Shown piece by piece: positions 23,535 to 36,186 of a stretch of DNA of 64,000 nt (the first letter of the stretch is position 1; the number at the start of each line of letters is the position of its first letter). Both the position numbers and the translations under genes were made by a program. The DNA comes from Acidaminococcus sp050873445 (GTDB taxonomy: Bacteria > Bacillota > Negativicutes > Acidaminococcales > Acidaminococcaceae). The stretch covers positions 1-64,000 of the forward strand of contig NZ_JBNMIU010000002.1 in assembly GCF_050873445.1 (NCBI RefSeq). The letters run 5' to 3'. The notes below the pieces were generated by a model that was not told the origin of the DNA, ran no database searches, and saw only the letters and a program-made list of their open reading frames with translations.

Positions 23535-25134
23535 GGCAGGCAAGCTGCCCCAGGGCGAACTGGCACCGGTGGTATTGACCGTACCGCCCCAGAAATCTTT
23601 TGGCGATTTCGCCAGCAATTTTGCGCTGCAGGCGGCCCGGAATTTCCATTGTGCACCCCGGGTAATCGCCGGAGCCGTCCAGGAATTCCTGGATTGCCCT
23701 CAGGTGGATAAAGTGGAAATCGCCGGTCCCGGATTTTTGAACTTCTATCTGAAAGAGGACTGGCTGGCTGCCGCTTTGAAGGCGATTGTGGACAAAGGGG
23801 AAAACTACGGCAACCTGCCGGCGAAGAAAGGCGAAAAGATCCAGATCGAGTACGTGAGCGCCAACCCCACCGGTCCGCTGCATGTGGGCCATGGCCGGGG
23901 AGCGGCTGTGGGCAGTGCCCTGGCCAACCTGATGAAGGCCGCCGGGTATGATGTGACCCGGGAATACTACATCAACGATGCCGGCAACCAGATGCACAAC
24001 CTGGCTCTGTCCGTGAATGCCCGGTACCTGGAACTGTTCGATATCCCCTGCGAATTCCCGGAAAACGGCTACCATGGGGAAGACATCAAGGTGACCGCCC
24101 GGCGGATCAAGGCCAAATACGGCGACAAATTCATCCACATGCCGGAAGAACAGCGCCTGGAACAGTTCCAGACCATTGCCAAGGAAGAGAAGCTGGCGGC
24201 CCTGAAGGAAGACCTGGAAGCGTTCAACTGTGAATTCGATGTGTGGTTCAGTGAACAGACCCTCCACGATGCCAACAAGATCAACCAGGTGGTGGATGAA
24301 CTCCAGGAAAAAGGGTATGTATACGAAAAAGAGGGAGCCAAGTGGTTCAAATCCACAGCCTTCGGAGACGATAAAGACCGGGTGGTGATCCGGGACAACG
24401 GAGTATCCACGTATTTTGCTGCGGATATCGCTTACCACCAGAACAAATTCCAGCGGGGCTTTGACCGGGTGATCAACCTGTGGGGGGCCGATCATCACGG
24501 GTACATCCCCCGGGTGAAGGCAGCCATGCAGGCCCTGGGCTATGATCCTGAACGGCTGGAAGTGCTGATCCTCCAGATGGTTGCCCTGTACCGGAACGGC
24601 CAGCTGGTGAAGATGAGCAAGCGGACGGGCAAAAGCGTCACGCTGAACGAACTGATCGAGGAAGTGGGCACCGATGCGGCCCGGTTCTTCTTCATCCTGC
24701 GGAGCATGGACAGCCAGCTGGATTTCGACCTGACCCTGGCCACGGAACATTCCAATGACAACCCGGTGTACTATGTACAGTATGCCCATGCCCGGATCTG
24801 CAGCATCCTGCGGCAGCTGGAGGAAGCCAAGGTAGCCCTGGACAAGGACTGCGACCTGACCGTCCTGAAGGAACCCATCGAAATCGATCTGATCAAGAAA
24901 CTCAATGAATACGAGGAGCTGATCGAAACGGCGGCAGCCGAGCGGGCTCCCCATAAGATCGCCCATTATGTGTACGACCTGGCCGGACTGTTCCATTCGT
25001 TCTACAACCAGTGCCGTGTCCTGGGCGTGGATCCTGCCGTACAGCAGGCTCGTCTGGTATTGATTACAGCTGTGGGCAATACCTTGCGCCATGGTTTGAA
25101 GATCCTGGGTGTCAGCGCTCCGGACCATATGTAA
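23476..25134 (+). CDS. argS: Arginyl-tRNA synthetase
   Basis: This 552-residue class I synthetase charges tRNA-Arg. It has an N-terminal Arg-S (Add-1) domain (about 1–90), the HIGH-type motif HVGH at 136–139 within SANPTGPLHVGH, KMSKR-type KMSK at 379–382, and the C-terminal DALR anticodon-binding domain (VQYAHARICSIL onward). The start is GTG 23476, 9 nt after GGAGG; ATG 23482 is the alternative. The 59-nt overlap with ywiB points to coupled translation. Confidence 0.95.
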   Translation: MDMKNVLAEAVTAAVRKAIEAGKLPQGELAPVVLTVPPQKSFGDFASNFALQAARNFHCAPRVIAGAVQEFLDCPQVDKVEIAGPGFLNFYLKEDWLAAALKAIVDKGENYGNLPAKKGEKIQIEYVSANPTGPLHVGHGRGAAVGSALANLMKAAGYDVTREYYINDAGNQMHNLALSVNARYLELFDIPCEFPENGYHGEDIKVTARRIKAKYGDKFIHMPEEQRLEQFQTIAKEEKLAALKEDLEAFNCEFDVWFSEQTLHDANKINQVVDELQEKGYVYEKEGAKWFKSTAFGDDKDRVVIRDNGVSTYFAADIAYHQNKFQRGFDRVINLWGADHHGYIPRVKAAMQALGYDPERLEVLILQMVALYRNGQLVKMSKRTGKSVTLNELIEEVGTDAARFFFILRSMDSQLDFDLTLATEHSNDNPVYYVQYAHARICSILRQLEEAKVALDKDCDLTVLKEPIEIDLIKKLNEYEELIETAAAERAPHKIAHYVYDLAGLFHSFYNQCRVLGVDPAVQQARLVLITAVGNTLRHGLKILGVSAPDHM

Positions 25135-25171
25135 GTGTAAGTTAGGCGAAAGCCAAAAAGGGAGGAAGAAA

Positions 25172-26791
25172 ATGACCAAGTATATTTTTGTAACGGGCGG
25201 CGTGGTATCGTCTTTGGGTAAAGGGATTACGGCGGCTTCTCTGGGACGGCTGCTGAAGAGCAGAGGCTATAAGGTCACCATCCAGAAATTCGATCCGTAC
25301 ATCAACATCGATCCCGGTACCATGAGCCCCTACCAGCACGGCGAAGTGTTCGTCACCGATGACGGTGCCGAAACGGACCTGGATCTGGGCCATTATGAAC
25401 GGTTCATCGACATCAGCCTGACCCGGAACTCCAACGTGACTGCCGGCCGGATCTACCAGTCGGTGATCAACAAGGAACGCCGCGGTGACTATCTGGGCCG
25501 TACCGTACAGGTCATTCCTCATATCACCAATGAAATCAAGGAACGGGTTTACCGGGTCGGCCGGGAAGAAAATGCGGATTTCGTGATCACTGAAATCGGC
25601 GGTACCGTGGGGGATATTGAATCCGAACCGTTCATGGAAGCCATCCGTCAGGTGAAGAAGGATGTGGGCCGTAATGATGTGCTGTACATCCATGTGACTC
25701 TGGTACCCTTCATCGCTGCTGCCGGTGAACTGAAAACGAAACCCACCCAGCACAGTGTGAAGGAACTGCGCAGCATCGGCATCACTCCGGATATCCTGGT
25801 CTGCCGCAGTGAAAAAGAAATCAGCAAGGAAATGCGGGAAAAGATCTCCATGTTCTGCGATGTGGATGCGGACGCTGTGTTCCAGTCCATCACAGCTCCC
25901 AGCATCTATGAAGTCCCCATGCTGCTGGAAGACCAGGGCATGGATAAAGTGGTGCTGCGGAAACTGGGCATGGAAGACAAGCCGAAGGATATGGCGGCCT
26001 GGCATGCCATGGTGAAGAAGATCCTGGCTCCCCACGACAAGAAATCCACCATTGCTGTGGTGGGCAAATACGTGGAACTGCCCGATGCTTACATCAGCAT
26101 CGTGGAAGCCCTGAAACACGCCAGCTATTTCCATGACGCCGATGTGGACATTGAATACATCAATGCTTCGGATCTGGAAGATCCCAATGTGGATTTTGCC
26201 AAGATCTTCAAGGGCGTGGACGGCATCCTGGTGCCCGGCGGCTTCGGCGACCGGGGCATTGAAGGCATGATCCGTGCCATCCAGTATGCCCGGGAAAACA
26301 AGATCCCCTTCTTCGGGATCTGCCTGGGGATGCAGTGCGCTGTCATCGAATATGCCCGGGATATGTGCGGCATGGCCAAAGCCAACTCCACGGAATTCAA
26401 CGAAGCCACTCCGTACCCTGTAATCTATCTGATGCCGGAACAGATGAGCGTGGAAATCAAGGGCGGCACCATGCGGCTGGGGGCCTATCCCTGCAAGCTG
26501 GTTCCCGGGACCCTGGCTTACCAGGCTTATGGCACCGAGATGATCAGCGAACGGCATCGTCATCGTTATGAAGTGAACAACGAACTGCGGGACGAACTGT
26601 TCAGCCACGGTCTGGTACTGGGCGGCACCCTGCCCAACGGCAAACTGGTAGAAATGGTGGAACTGCCCACGGATGTACATCCCTGGTTCATGGGCGTACA
26701 GTTCCATCCGGAACTGAAATCCCGTCCCACCAATCCCCATCCTCTGTTCAAGGCCTTCATTGCTGCAGCCTTGAAGTATCATAACCATTGA
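25172..26791 (+). CDS. pyrG: CTP synthase
   Basis: PyrG makes CTP from UTP, ATP and glutamine. The 539-residue protein has the amidoligase domain (KYIFVTGGVVSSLGKG at the N-terminus, DPYINIDPGTMSPYQHGE) and a class I glutamine amidotransferase domain with nucleophile Cys384 in GICLGMQ; the catalytic His is in QFHPE. ATG 25172 follows GGGAGG and begins exactly at the conserved N-terminus. It lies 37 nt after argS, possibly on the same transcript. Confidence 0.97.
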   Translation: MTKYIFVTGGVVSSLGKGITAASLGRLLKSRGYKVTIQKFDPYINIDPGTMSPYQHGEVFVTDDGAETDLDLGHYERFIDISLTRNSNVTAGRIYQSVINKERRGDYLGRTVQVIPHITNEIKERVYRVGREENADFVITEIGGTVGDIESEPFMEAIRQVKKDVGRNDVLYIHVTLVPFIAAAGELKTKPTQHSVKELRSIGITPDILVCRSEKEISKEMREKISMFCDVDADAVFQSITAPSIYEVPMLLEDQGMDKVVLRKLGMEDKPKDMAAWHAMVKKILAPHDKKSTIAVVGKYVELPDAYISIVEALKHASYFHDADVDIEYINASDLEDPNVDFAKIFKGVDGILVPGGFGDRGIEGMIRAIQYARENKIPFFGICLGMQCAVIEYARDMCGMAKANSTEFNEATPYPVIYLMPEQMSVEIKGGTMRLGAYPCKLVPGTLAYQAYGTEMISERHRHRYEVNNELRDELFSHGLVLGGTLPNGKLVEMVELPTDVHPWFMGVQFHPELKSRPTNPHPLFKAFIAAALKYHNH

Positions 26792-26816
26792 TTTCTGGAT
26801 GAATAGCAGGTACAAT
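26788..26816 (+). promoter_or_regulatory. Promoter of glpX
   Basis: TTGATT (26788–26793) overlaps the pyrG stop codon; 17 nt later comes TACAAT (26811–26816). Confidence 0.65.
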
Positions 26817-26859
26817 GAAAGGGCAATGAAAATTGCCGAACTAATGGGAGGCGTAGTGA

Positions 26860-27822
26860 ATGAATAGAGAATTATCCATGGAATTTGTCCGCGTAACGGA
26901 AGCTGCCGCCATTGCCAGCGGCCGCGGCGTTGGCCTGGGCGATAAGAACGGCATTGACCAGCTGGCAGTGGATGCCATGCGGAAAATGTTCGACACCGTG
27001 AACATCAGCGGCACGGTGGTCATCGGCGAAGGGGAAATGGACGAAGCCCCGATGCTGTATATCGGTGAACATGTAGGGGCCGGCGGTCCGGAAGTGGATA
27101 TCGCTGTGGACCCTGTAGAAGGGACCAACCTGGTGGCCAAGGGCCAGAACGGCGCCATTGCCGTTATCGCCATTGCTCCCAAAGGATGCCTGCTCCATGC
27201 TCCTGATATGTACATGGATAAAATCGCTGTCGGCCCTCGTGCCAAGGGCTGCATCAACATCGACGATCCTGTGGGCGTGAACCTGGAACGGGTTGCCAAA
27301 GCCATGAACCGGAAAGTGAACGACCTGGTTGTGGTAGCGCTGGACCGTCCCCGTCACCGCAAGATCATTGAAGAAGTCCGTGCAGCAGGTGCCCGGATCC
27401 GTCTGATCAGCGACGGCGATGTGAACCCCATCATCGAAACCGGCCTGGAAGGGTCCGGTGTGCATATGTACATCGGCCGGGGCGGCGCTCCGGAAGGCGT
27501 GCTGGCTGCCTGCGGGCTGAAATGCCTGGGCGGCGATATGCAGGCCCGTCTGGTTCCGGAAAACGAAGACCAGGTGGAACGGTGCCGCAAGATGGGTATC
27601 GAAGATACCAAGAAGATCCTGACCATCGATGATCTGGTCAAGGGCGATGATGCCATGTTCACCGCAACGGCCATCACCAACTGCGACAACCTGCGGGGTG
27701 TCAACTACTTCGGCAATGGTGCCCGGACCGATACCATTTCCATGCGGTATTCCACCGGCACTGTCCGGTTCGTGGATGCCGTACATACCTTCAACCGGGA
27801 CGACATCAACGTCAAACTGTAA
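26860..27822 (+). CDS. glpX: Class II fructose-1,6-bisphosphatase
   Basis: GlpX dephosphorylates fructose-1,6-bisphosphate in gluconeogenesis. The 320-residue length is typical of the class II enzyme. The metal-binding motifs GEGEMDEAPML and VDPVEGTNLVAKG are present, followed by RHRKIIEEVRAAGARIRLISDGD and the GRGGAPEGVLAA loop. ATG 26860 follows TGGGAGG at 8-nt spacing. It has its own promoter and is closed by terminator 27850–27880, so it is a single-gene unit. An amino-acid fermenter needs this step to make sugar phosphates. Confidence 0.96.
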   Translation: MNRELSMEFVRVTEAAAIASGRGVGLGDKNGIDQLAVDAMRKMFDTVNISGTVVIGEGEMDEAPMLYIGEHVGAGGPEVDIAVDPVEGTNLVAKGQNGAIAVIAIAPKGCLLHAPDMYMDKIAVGPRAKGCINIDDPVGVNLERVAKAMNRKVNDLVVVALDRPRHRKIIEEVRAAGARIRLISDGDVNPIIETGLEGSGVHMYIGRGGAPEGVLAACGLKCLGGDMQARLVPENEDQVERCRKMGIEDTKKILTIDDLVKGDDAMFTATAITNCDNLRGVNYFGNGARTDTISMRYSTGTVRFVDAVHTFNRDDINVKL

Positions 27823-27849
27823 AAGACAAGAACGGAATAGCAGCAAAAC

Positions 27850-27880
27850 AACCGAAAGCCCCAAGCGGCTTTCGGTTTTG
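27850..27880 (+). terminator. Terminator of glpX
   Basis: AACCGAAAGCC (27850–27860) and GGCTTTCGGTT (27867–27877), 11 bp with a 6-nt loop, followed by a short T-run. Confidence 0.85.
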
Positions 27881-27909
27881 CTTGTTATCTGACATGTGAG
27901 AAGAAATCT

Positions 27910-31188
<3,279 letters not shown>

Positions 31189-31200
31189 TCCGGGGAGTGT

Positions 31201-31296
31201 GTTAGTGATTAGTGGCTAGTGGGTAAGACATTGCCTGCGGAGCAGATATTGCGTTCAAAACAAATTTGGCGAAATTTGTTTCCATCGGCCAGAGAC
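31201..31296 (+). repeat. Degenerate copy of the CTAG / two-hairpin repeats
   Basis: 31201–31229 contains TTAGTGATTAGTGGCTAGTG, akin to the CTAG repeats. 31261–31296 contains a hairpin ACAAATTT-GGCG-AAATTTGT followed by TCCATCGGCCAGAGAC, which parallels the hairpin–TCCATCG–TAGTGAC end of the 73-nt elements. GGCCAGAGAC recurs at 32859–32868. Confidence 0.4.
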
Positions 31297-31314
31297 ATCA
31301 AAAAGGAGGTTTCC

Positions 31315-32856
31315 ATGGCTGACCGCTTTATGAAAGGGACATTGATCCTGACGGCCGCCGGACTGCTGGTGAAAATCCTGGGATCTGTGAACCGGATCCT
31401 GCTTTCCCGGCTGCTGGGCGGGGAAGGGATCGGGCTGTATCAGATTGCCTATCCTCTGTACCTGCTGCTGGTGGCCCTGTCCTCCGCCGGAGTTCCGGCG
31501 GCCATGTCCATCCTGATTTCCCGACGGGCAGCGGCAAATGACCGGAAAGGGGCCCGGCGCATCCTGGGCATCTCGGCCGGACTCATGGCCCTGGCAGGAG
31601 TGGCCTTTGCAGCTCTGGCCTGGGTGCTGGTGCCCTGGCTCATCGATGGGGGCATCGTCAAGGACGGACGGGCCCAGATGGCCATGTTGGCGCTGGTGCC
31701 TGCCATCGGCCTTTCCATTCCTGTAGCCTGCTTCAGGGGATATTTCCAGGGTTTCCAGGAAATGACGCCTACAGCCGTTTCCCAGATCTTGGAGCAGTTT
31801 ACCAGGGTGGTTTCCATGGTGGTGCTGGCCTGGCTGCTGCTGCCACAGGGCCTGGCCATGGGCGCGGCCGGGGCGGCTTTCGGGGCTGTGCCCGGGGCGG
31901 TGGCCAGCCTGGGCATCCTGCTCTGGTTCTATTACCGGCAGCAGAAGCGCTGGCACCAGGAGAACCTGTGCCAGGGGCCTGCACAGCAGCTGTCACTGGC
32001 CTCTACAGCCTGGCAGCTGGTTTCCCTGGCTCTGCCGGTGACATGTGCCAATCTGATGGTGCCCGTGGTCAGTGGTATCGAGATGATCCTGGTGCCTGAC
32101 CGCCTGCTGGCAGCGGGCTTTACGGTGGCCGCTTCCACCCGGGGGCTGGGCTACCTTTCCGGTATGGCCATGCCCCTGGTCAATATGGGGACCATCCCCA
32201 CCAATTCCCTGGCGGCCTCTGTGGTTCCGGCCGTGGCGGAAGCCAAGGCCAAAGGCCGGCGGGATGTACTGGAAAACAAGACGAAACGGGCTTTCCGCTT
32301 CTTCCTGCTATTGAATGTACCGGCGGCTGTGGGGGTGTACCTGCTGGGTACGCCCATTTCCCAGGTGCTGTACGGCACCCGGTTCGCCGGACCGGTCATT
32401 ACGGCCCTGGCTCCGGCCATCCTGTTCCTAGGGCTTCACCAGGTATCCACGGCTCTGCTCCAGGGTCTGGGGCATACCCGGGTTCCGATGTGCAACATGC
32501 TGCTGAGCCTGCTGGTGAAGGTAGGGTTCCTGTGGACGTTGACGGCCATCCCGGCTTATAACATCAGGGGTGCAGCCTGGGCTACCGATGCCAATCTGGC
32601 GGCTGCCGGCCTGGCCAATCTGGGCTTCCTGTATTACACCGACCGGCTGACCCTGCCCTGGAAGAATCTGGGCCGCATCATCCTGTCCGCAGCCGTCATG
32701 GGTGTGGCCGTGTATGTCCTGGGTCCGGTAGTCAGCAGTTTCCTGCCAGGCAGGATCCTGTGGCTCATGGCCGAAGTGGTACTGGGGGCCGGAGTGTACG
32801 GGACGATGCTGGTGTTGACCCGGGAGCTGCGGATTTCTGATTTCAAAAGAAGATAA
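31315..32856 (+). CDS. SpoVB/MurJ-like polysaccharide (lipid-linked sugar) flippase
   Basis: This 513-residue membrane protein of the MOP superfamily has about 14 hydrophobic segments and the N-terminal pattern KGTLILTAAGLLVKILGSVNRILLSRLLGGEGIGLYQIAYPLY. It corresponds to Bacillus YabM/SpoVB, transporters for lipid-linked wall precursors. Position between mfd and mazG matches yabM in Bacillus. ATG 31315 has AAAGGAGG at 5-nt spacing; the open frame upstream lies in repeat sequence. No spore genes were seen nearby, so a vegetative envelope role is more likely than a sporulation one. Confidence 0.87.
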   Translation: MADRFMKGTLILTAAGLLVKILGSVNRILLSRLLGGEGIGLYQIAYPLYLLLVALSSAGVPAAMSILISRRAAANDRKGARRILGISAGLMALAGVAFAALAWVLVPWLIDGGIVKDGRAQMAMLALVPAIGLSIPVACFRGYFQGFQEMTPTAVSQILEQFTRVVSMVVLAWLLLPQGLAMGAAGAAFGAVPGAVASLGILLWFYYRQQKRWHQENLCQGPAQQLSLASTAWQLVSLALPVTCANLMVPVVSGIEMILVPDRLLAAGFTVAASTRGLGYLSGMAMPLVNMGTIPTNSLAASVVPAVAEAKAKGRRDVLENKTKRAFRFFLLLNVPAAVGVYLLGTPISQVLYGTRFAGPVITALAPAILFLGLHQVSTALLQGLGHTRVPMCNMLLSLLVKVGFLWTLTAIPAYNIRGAAWATDANLAAAGLANLGFLYYTDRLTLPWKNLGRIILSAAVMGVAVYVLGPVVSSFLPGRILWLMAEVVLGAGVYGTMLVLTRELRISDFKRR

Positions 32857-32911
32857 AGGGCCAGAGACGACTGTGGAATCTTCCCTACAGCCCATGATAA
32901 AGGAGACAACC

Positions 32912-33727
32912 ATGAAAATACTCCATGAAAAAGGCATCCATAAAAAGGGGGTCCTGGATCTGCGGCCTCTAATCGAGCTGGTGCGGGTGCTGCGGGAACC
33001 GGGGGGCTGTCCCTGGGACCGGGTGCAGACCCATACCACCATGCGTCGCGAACTGGTGGAAGAAGTCTACGAAATGTTGGAAGCCATTGACGACAGCGAT
33101 GTGGCCGGCATGCGGGAGGAAATGGGGGATGTGCTCCTCCAGGTGGTGTTCCACGCCCGGCTGGCAGAAGAAGACGGGCTGTTCACCATGCAGGACGTCA
33201 TCGATGATGTGGTGAAGAAGCTGGTACACCGTCATCCCCATGTGTTTGGGGATACAAAGGTCAGCGGTGCTGGTGAGGTGATGCAGAACTGGGAAACCCT
33301 GAAGGCCCAGGAAAAGACCGAACGGACCCATGTGCTGGATGGCATCGCCAAGGGCCTTCCTGCGCTCATGCGGGCCTACAAGCTCAGTGCCAAAGCCGCA
33401 AAAACCGGTTTTGACTGGCCAGATGCGGCTTCTGCCTGGGATAAGGTGAAAGAGGAAGAAAAGGAGCTCCAGGAGGCGGCAGCAGCTTCTGACAGGAATC
33501 ATACGGAAGAGGAGCTGGGCGACCTGTTCTTCGCCCTGGCCGTGTACACCCGCAAACTGGATCTGGAACCGGAAACCACCCTGAACCGGGCCAACAACAA
33601 GTTCCAGAAACGGTTCGAAGCCTTGGAAGCCAGGGTGAAAGCTGATGGGAAGGACTGGAAAGATCTTTCCCTGGAAGACCTGGAAAATCGCTGGAAACAG
33701 GCCAAAAATGTTACAGAACACCCTTGA
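32912..33727 (+). CDS. mazG: Nucleoside triphosphate pyrophosphohydrolase MazG
   Basis: MazG hydrolyses (d)NTPs to monophosphates and lowers (p)ppGpp-linked stress. The 271-residue protein has two MazG domains. The first has GGCPWDRVQTHTT, EELVEEVYE-type acidic residues and EEMGDVLLQVVFHARL; the second has EEELGDLFFALAVYTRKL. It lacks the N-terminal tetrapyrrole-methylase domain of Bacillus YabN and so is of the E. coli size. ATG 32912 has AAAGGAG 5 nt upstream. The 55-nt gap to the flippase contains a piece of the dispersed intergenic repeat. Confidence 0.95.
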   Translation: MKILHEKGIHKKGVLDLRPLIELVRVLREPGGCPWDRVQTHTTMRRELVEEVYEMLEAIDDSDVAGMREEMGDVLLQVVFHARLAEEDGLFTMQDVIDDVVKKLVHRHPHVFGDTKVSGAGEVMQNWETLKAQEKTERTHVLDGIAKGLPALMRAYKLSAKAAKTGFDWPDAASAWDKVKEEEKELQEAAAASDRNHTEEELGDLFFALAVYTRKLDLEPETTLNRANNKFQKRFEALEARVKADGKDWKDLSLEDLENRWKQAKNVTEHP

Positions 33728-33737
33728 CAATCCCCCG

Positions 33738-33763
33738 AAACCCTGTTCCCATGCGGGTTTTTC
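33738..33763 (+). terminator. Probable terminator of mazG
   Basis: AAACCC (33738–33743) and GGGTTT (33755–33760) form a short stem running into TTTTT. Confidence 0.5.
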
Positions 33764-33868
33764 AAGATTTTCGCAAAAAAAAGCGTGCAATTTTCCAATG
33801 TTTGTGCTAATATGACCATAGTCAGGCGCCACAACGTAGGCGCAATACCTATTTAGGAGGATTTTCTT

Positions 33869-34144
33869 ATGAACAAAAGTGAATTGATCTCTGAAGTTGC
33901 GTCTAAAACCGCACTGCCCAAAAAAGATGCTGAAAAAGCTGTTAACGCCTTCATCGATACGGTAAAAGAAGCTGTTGCCAATAAAGACAAAGTACAACTG
34001 ATCGGATTCGGTACTTTCGAAGCTCGTGTGCGCAACGCCCGCAACGGGAAGAATCCTCGCACTGGTGAAACCATTAAAATCGCAGAAGCCAACGTTCCTG
34101 CTTTCAAAGCTGGCAAGGCTTTCAAGGATGCCGTAAACAAATAA
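33869..34144 (+). CDS. hup: HU-family DNA-binding protein
   Basis: HU bends and compacts DNA. The 91-residue protein has the full HU pattern: MNKSELISEVASKTALPKKDAEKAV, IGFGTFEARVRNARNGKNPRTGE on the DNA-binding arm, and IAEANVPAFKAGKAFKDAV at the end. The start follows TAGGAGGA. The 141-nt upstream region is AT-rich, with a TAATAT -10-like element at 33808–33813 and a GCGCC/GGCGC hairpin in the leader. It occupies the place held by yabO-type genes in the Bacillus order. Confidence 0.97.
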   Translation: MNKSELISEVASKTALPKKDAEKAVNAFIDTVKEAVANKDKVQLIGFGTFEARVRNARNGKNPRTGETIKIAEANVPAFKAGKAFKDAVNK

Positions 34145-34156
34145 GAGGCAGACTCC

Positions 34157-34190
34157 GCAACCTGATGCCCCGGCATCAGGTTGCTTTTTT
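34157..34190 (+). terminator. Terminator of hup
   Basis: GCAACCTGATGCC (34157–34169) pairs with GGCATCAGGTTGC (34172–34184), followed by TTTTTT. Confidence 0.9.
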
Positions 34191-34237
34191 ATCCAGGCAG
34201 CAAGGCTGATATTGTCGCAAGATGGAAGGGCAAGCCT

Positions 34238-34534
34238 ATGAATTCCAAAGACAAGACACAGAAACGCTTCCTGATCCTGGTCCTGTTCTGCTGCCTGCCC
34301 CTGATCGGCAGTGCAGTCCATCAGGGCTACCGGATTTTCCAGATCCACCAGGAAAGCGTACGGACTGAAAAAAAAGTCGAACAGCTGAAAAAAGAAAATG
34401 CCGCCCTGGCGGAAGAGAAAGACAACCTGGGCGATCTGAAATATATCGAAAAAGTGGCTCGGGATGAGCACAATATGGTGGGGAAAGACGAAATCCCCCT
34501 GTTCATGGTAAAAAACAACCAGGGTTCCAAATAG
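34238..34534 (+). CDS. FtsB/DivIC-like septum formation initiator
   Basis: This 98-residue bitopic membrane protein has a basic N-terminus, one transmembrane segment (about 11–30, FLILVLFCCLPLIGSAVHQG), a Gln/Glu/Lys coiled coil (VRTEKKVEQLKKENAALAEEKD) and the family end motif YIEKVARDEHNMVGKDEIPLFMV. Such proteins join FtsL and FtsQ/DivIB in the divisome. Bacillus has divIC at the matching place after mfd–yabM–yabN. ATG 34238 has GGAAGGG at 7-nt spacing. Its last codons form one arm of the terminator at 34511–34551. Confidence 0.88.
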   Translation: MNSKDKTQKRFLILVLFCCLPLIGSAVHQGYRIFQIHQESVRTEKKVEQLKKENAALAEEKDNLGDLKYIEKVARDEHNMVGKDEIPLFMVKNNQGSK

Positions 34535-34551
34535 GGATCCTGGTTGTTTTT
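34511..34551. terminator. Bidirectional terminator between the DivIC-like gene and sdaAA
   Basis: AAAAACAACCAGG (34511–34523) pairs with CCTGGTTGTTTTT (34539–34551). The left arm is coding for the last residues of the DivIC-like protein. Confidence 0.8.
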
Positions 34552-34594
34552 GATGTAAGGCCTGTTATTTTCTTACAGTGTATGGCGAAAGAGC

Positions 34595-35482
34595 TTATCC
34601 TTCTTTTCCGAATACCTTTTCTTTCAATGCTTTTCCCGTCCTGGTCACGGCCAGACCGCCGCCGGCAGTTTCCTTCAGGCTGGCAGGCAGGGCGTTGCCC
34701 ACGGCCTGCATGGCTTCGATGCATTCATCCACAGGGATGCAGGCGTGGATCCCTGCCAGGGCCATATCGGCTGCAGAGAAGGCGATGACCACACCGCTGG
34801 CGTTCCGTTTGATGCAGGGGATTTCCACCAGTCCGGCCACCGGGTCGCATACTAGTCCCAGCTGGTTGGCGATGGCCATGGCACAGGCATCGGCGGCCTG
34901 TCGGGGTGTCCCTCCGGCCAGTTCCACCAGAGCGGCTGCCGCCATCCCGGAGGCGCTGCCACATTCGGCCTGGCAGCCACCCTGGGCGCCGGCGATACAG
35001 GCATTCTGGGCGATGACCATCCCGAAGGCACCGGCGGTGAAGATGGACATGATCACATCTTTCCGATCGGCACCTTTTTCTTCCAGCATGGTCAGCAGGC
35101 ATCCTGGCAGGATACCGCAGCTGCCGGCGGTAGGGGTGGCTACGATGCGCCCCATGGAGGCGTTGCAGCCGGCTACGGACAGGGCCCGGGCAATGGCGTG
35201 GTCGATGAAGGTGCCGGCCAGACCGCCGCCGGTCCGCTTCACGTACTCATTCATCTTCCAGCCTTCACCGCCGGTGAGACCGGAAGTGGACCGCTGATCC
35301 TTCTGGGAGCCGAATTTCACAGCATCGCTCATCACGTCCAGATCCGTGGACATTTTATCGAACAGTTCCTCCGGCTGCTGTTCCAGGGCTTCTGCCTGGT
35401 CGGCCAGCACCAGTTCACTGATTTTTTTGCCGCTTTTTTCGGCGGCTTCTACAAGTTCTGCAATGGAAGAATAGCTAAACAT
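34595..35482 (-). CDS. sdaAA: L-serine dehydratase, alpha subunit
   Basis: The alpha subunit of the [4Fe-4S] L-serine dehydratase, which turns serine into pyruvate and ammonia. The 295-residue protein shows cluster-binding and catalytic patterns PTAGSCGILPGCLL, GGCQAECGSASGMAAAAL and CDPVAGLVEIPCIKRNA. The start at 35482 (MFSYSSIAELVE) has AGGAGGG upstream, and the beta-subunit gene ends 11 nt before it. The two-subunit form is characteristic of Firmicutes. Pyruvate from serine feeds fermentation. Confidence 0.95.
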   Translation of the reverse strand: MFSYSSIAELVEAAEKSGKKISELVLADQAEALEQQPEELFDKMSTDLDVMSDAVKFGSQKDQRSTSGLTGGEGWKMNEYVKRTGGGLAGTFIDHAIARALSVAGCNASMGRIVATPTAGSCGILPGCLLTMLEEKGADRKDVIMSIFTAGAFGMVIAQNACIAGAQGGCQAECGSASGMAAAALVELAGGTPRQAADACAMAIANQLGLVCDPVAGLVEIPCIKRNASGVVIAFSAADMALAGIHACIPVDECIEAMQAVGNALPASLKETAGGGLAVTRTGKALKEKVFGKEG

Positions 35483-35492
35483 GGGACCCTCC

Positions 35493-36161
35493 TTAAATGG
35501 CACGGATCAGGATTACATTGGTGACGTTCTGCACGGAACGGATATCGTCGATCATCCCTGTGGGAGGCATGCCGTCGATTTCGATGGTCATCATGGCGAT
35601 ACCGCCTTTGACCGGACGGGACAGCTTGAAGTTGCCGATGTTCACGTCCTTGTATTTCTGCCACATGATGTTGGTCACTGCGGCGATGACACCCGGACGG
35701 TCGTAGTGGGGCACCAGGATGGTGTTGTGCTCGCCGGTAAAGTCCACTTTCATGCCGTTGATGTAGTCCACCCGGATGTTGCCGCCGCCGATGCTGGCGC
35801 CCTGTACCGTGCACTTGGTGCCATTTACGCCGGTCACTATGATCCGGGCCGTGTTGGGATGGGTGTTGGGGATATCTTTCGGGATGAAATGATAGGTGAT
35901 GTCTTCCTTGTCCGCAATCTTGAAGATGCTGCGGATCTCGGAGGAATAACTGTGGTAGCCCAGTACGCCGGCCAGGAGAGCCCGGTCGGTGCCGTGTCCC
36001 TTGTAGGTGCGGGCGAAAGAACCGGACAGTTCCACCGTCACATCCTGGGGCTTTTCGTTATTCATGACCTTGTTGGCAACCCGTCCCAACCGGCAGGCAC
36101 CGGCCGTATGGGAGCTGGAAGGACCGATCATCACCGGTCCGATGATATCGAATATATTCAT
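35493..36161 (-). CDS. sdaAB: L-serine dehydratase, beta subunit
   Basis: This 222-residue partner of SdaAA begins with FDIIGPVMIGPSSSHTAGACRLGR, the conserved beta-domain start. It ends with an ACT regulatory domain (about 145–222, YDRPGVIAAVTNIM…NIGNFKLSR…MTIEIDG), which probably senses serine. The start at 36161 has AGGAGG at normal spacing. It is the first gene of the sdaAB-sdaAA unit; its promoter lies inside a perfect 19-bp inverted repeat upstream. Confidence 0.95.
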   Translation of the reverse strand: MNIFDIIGPVMIGPSSSHTAGACRLGRVANKVMNNEKPQDVTVELSGSFARTYKGHGTDRALLAGVLGYHSYSSEIRSIFKIADKEDITYHFIPKDIPNTHPNTARIIVTGVNGTKCTVQGASIGGGNIRVDYINGMKVDFTGEHNTILVPHYDRPGVIAAVTNIMWQKYKDVNIGNFKLSRPVKGGIAMMTIEIDGMPPTGMIDDIRSVQNVTNVILIRAI

Positions 36162-36186
36162 GATATACCTCCTAAAAGGGAATAGA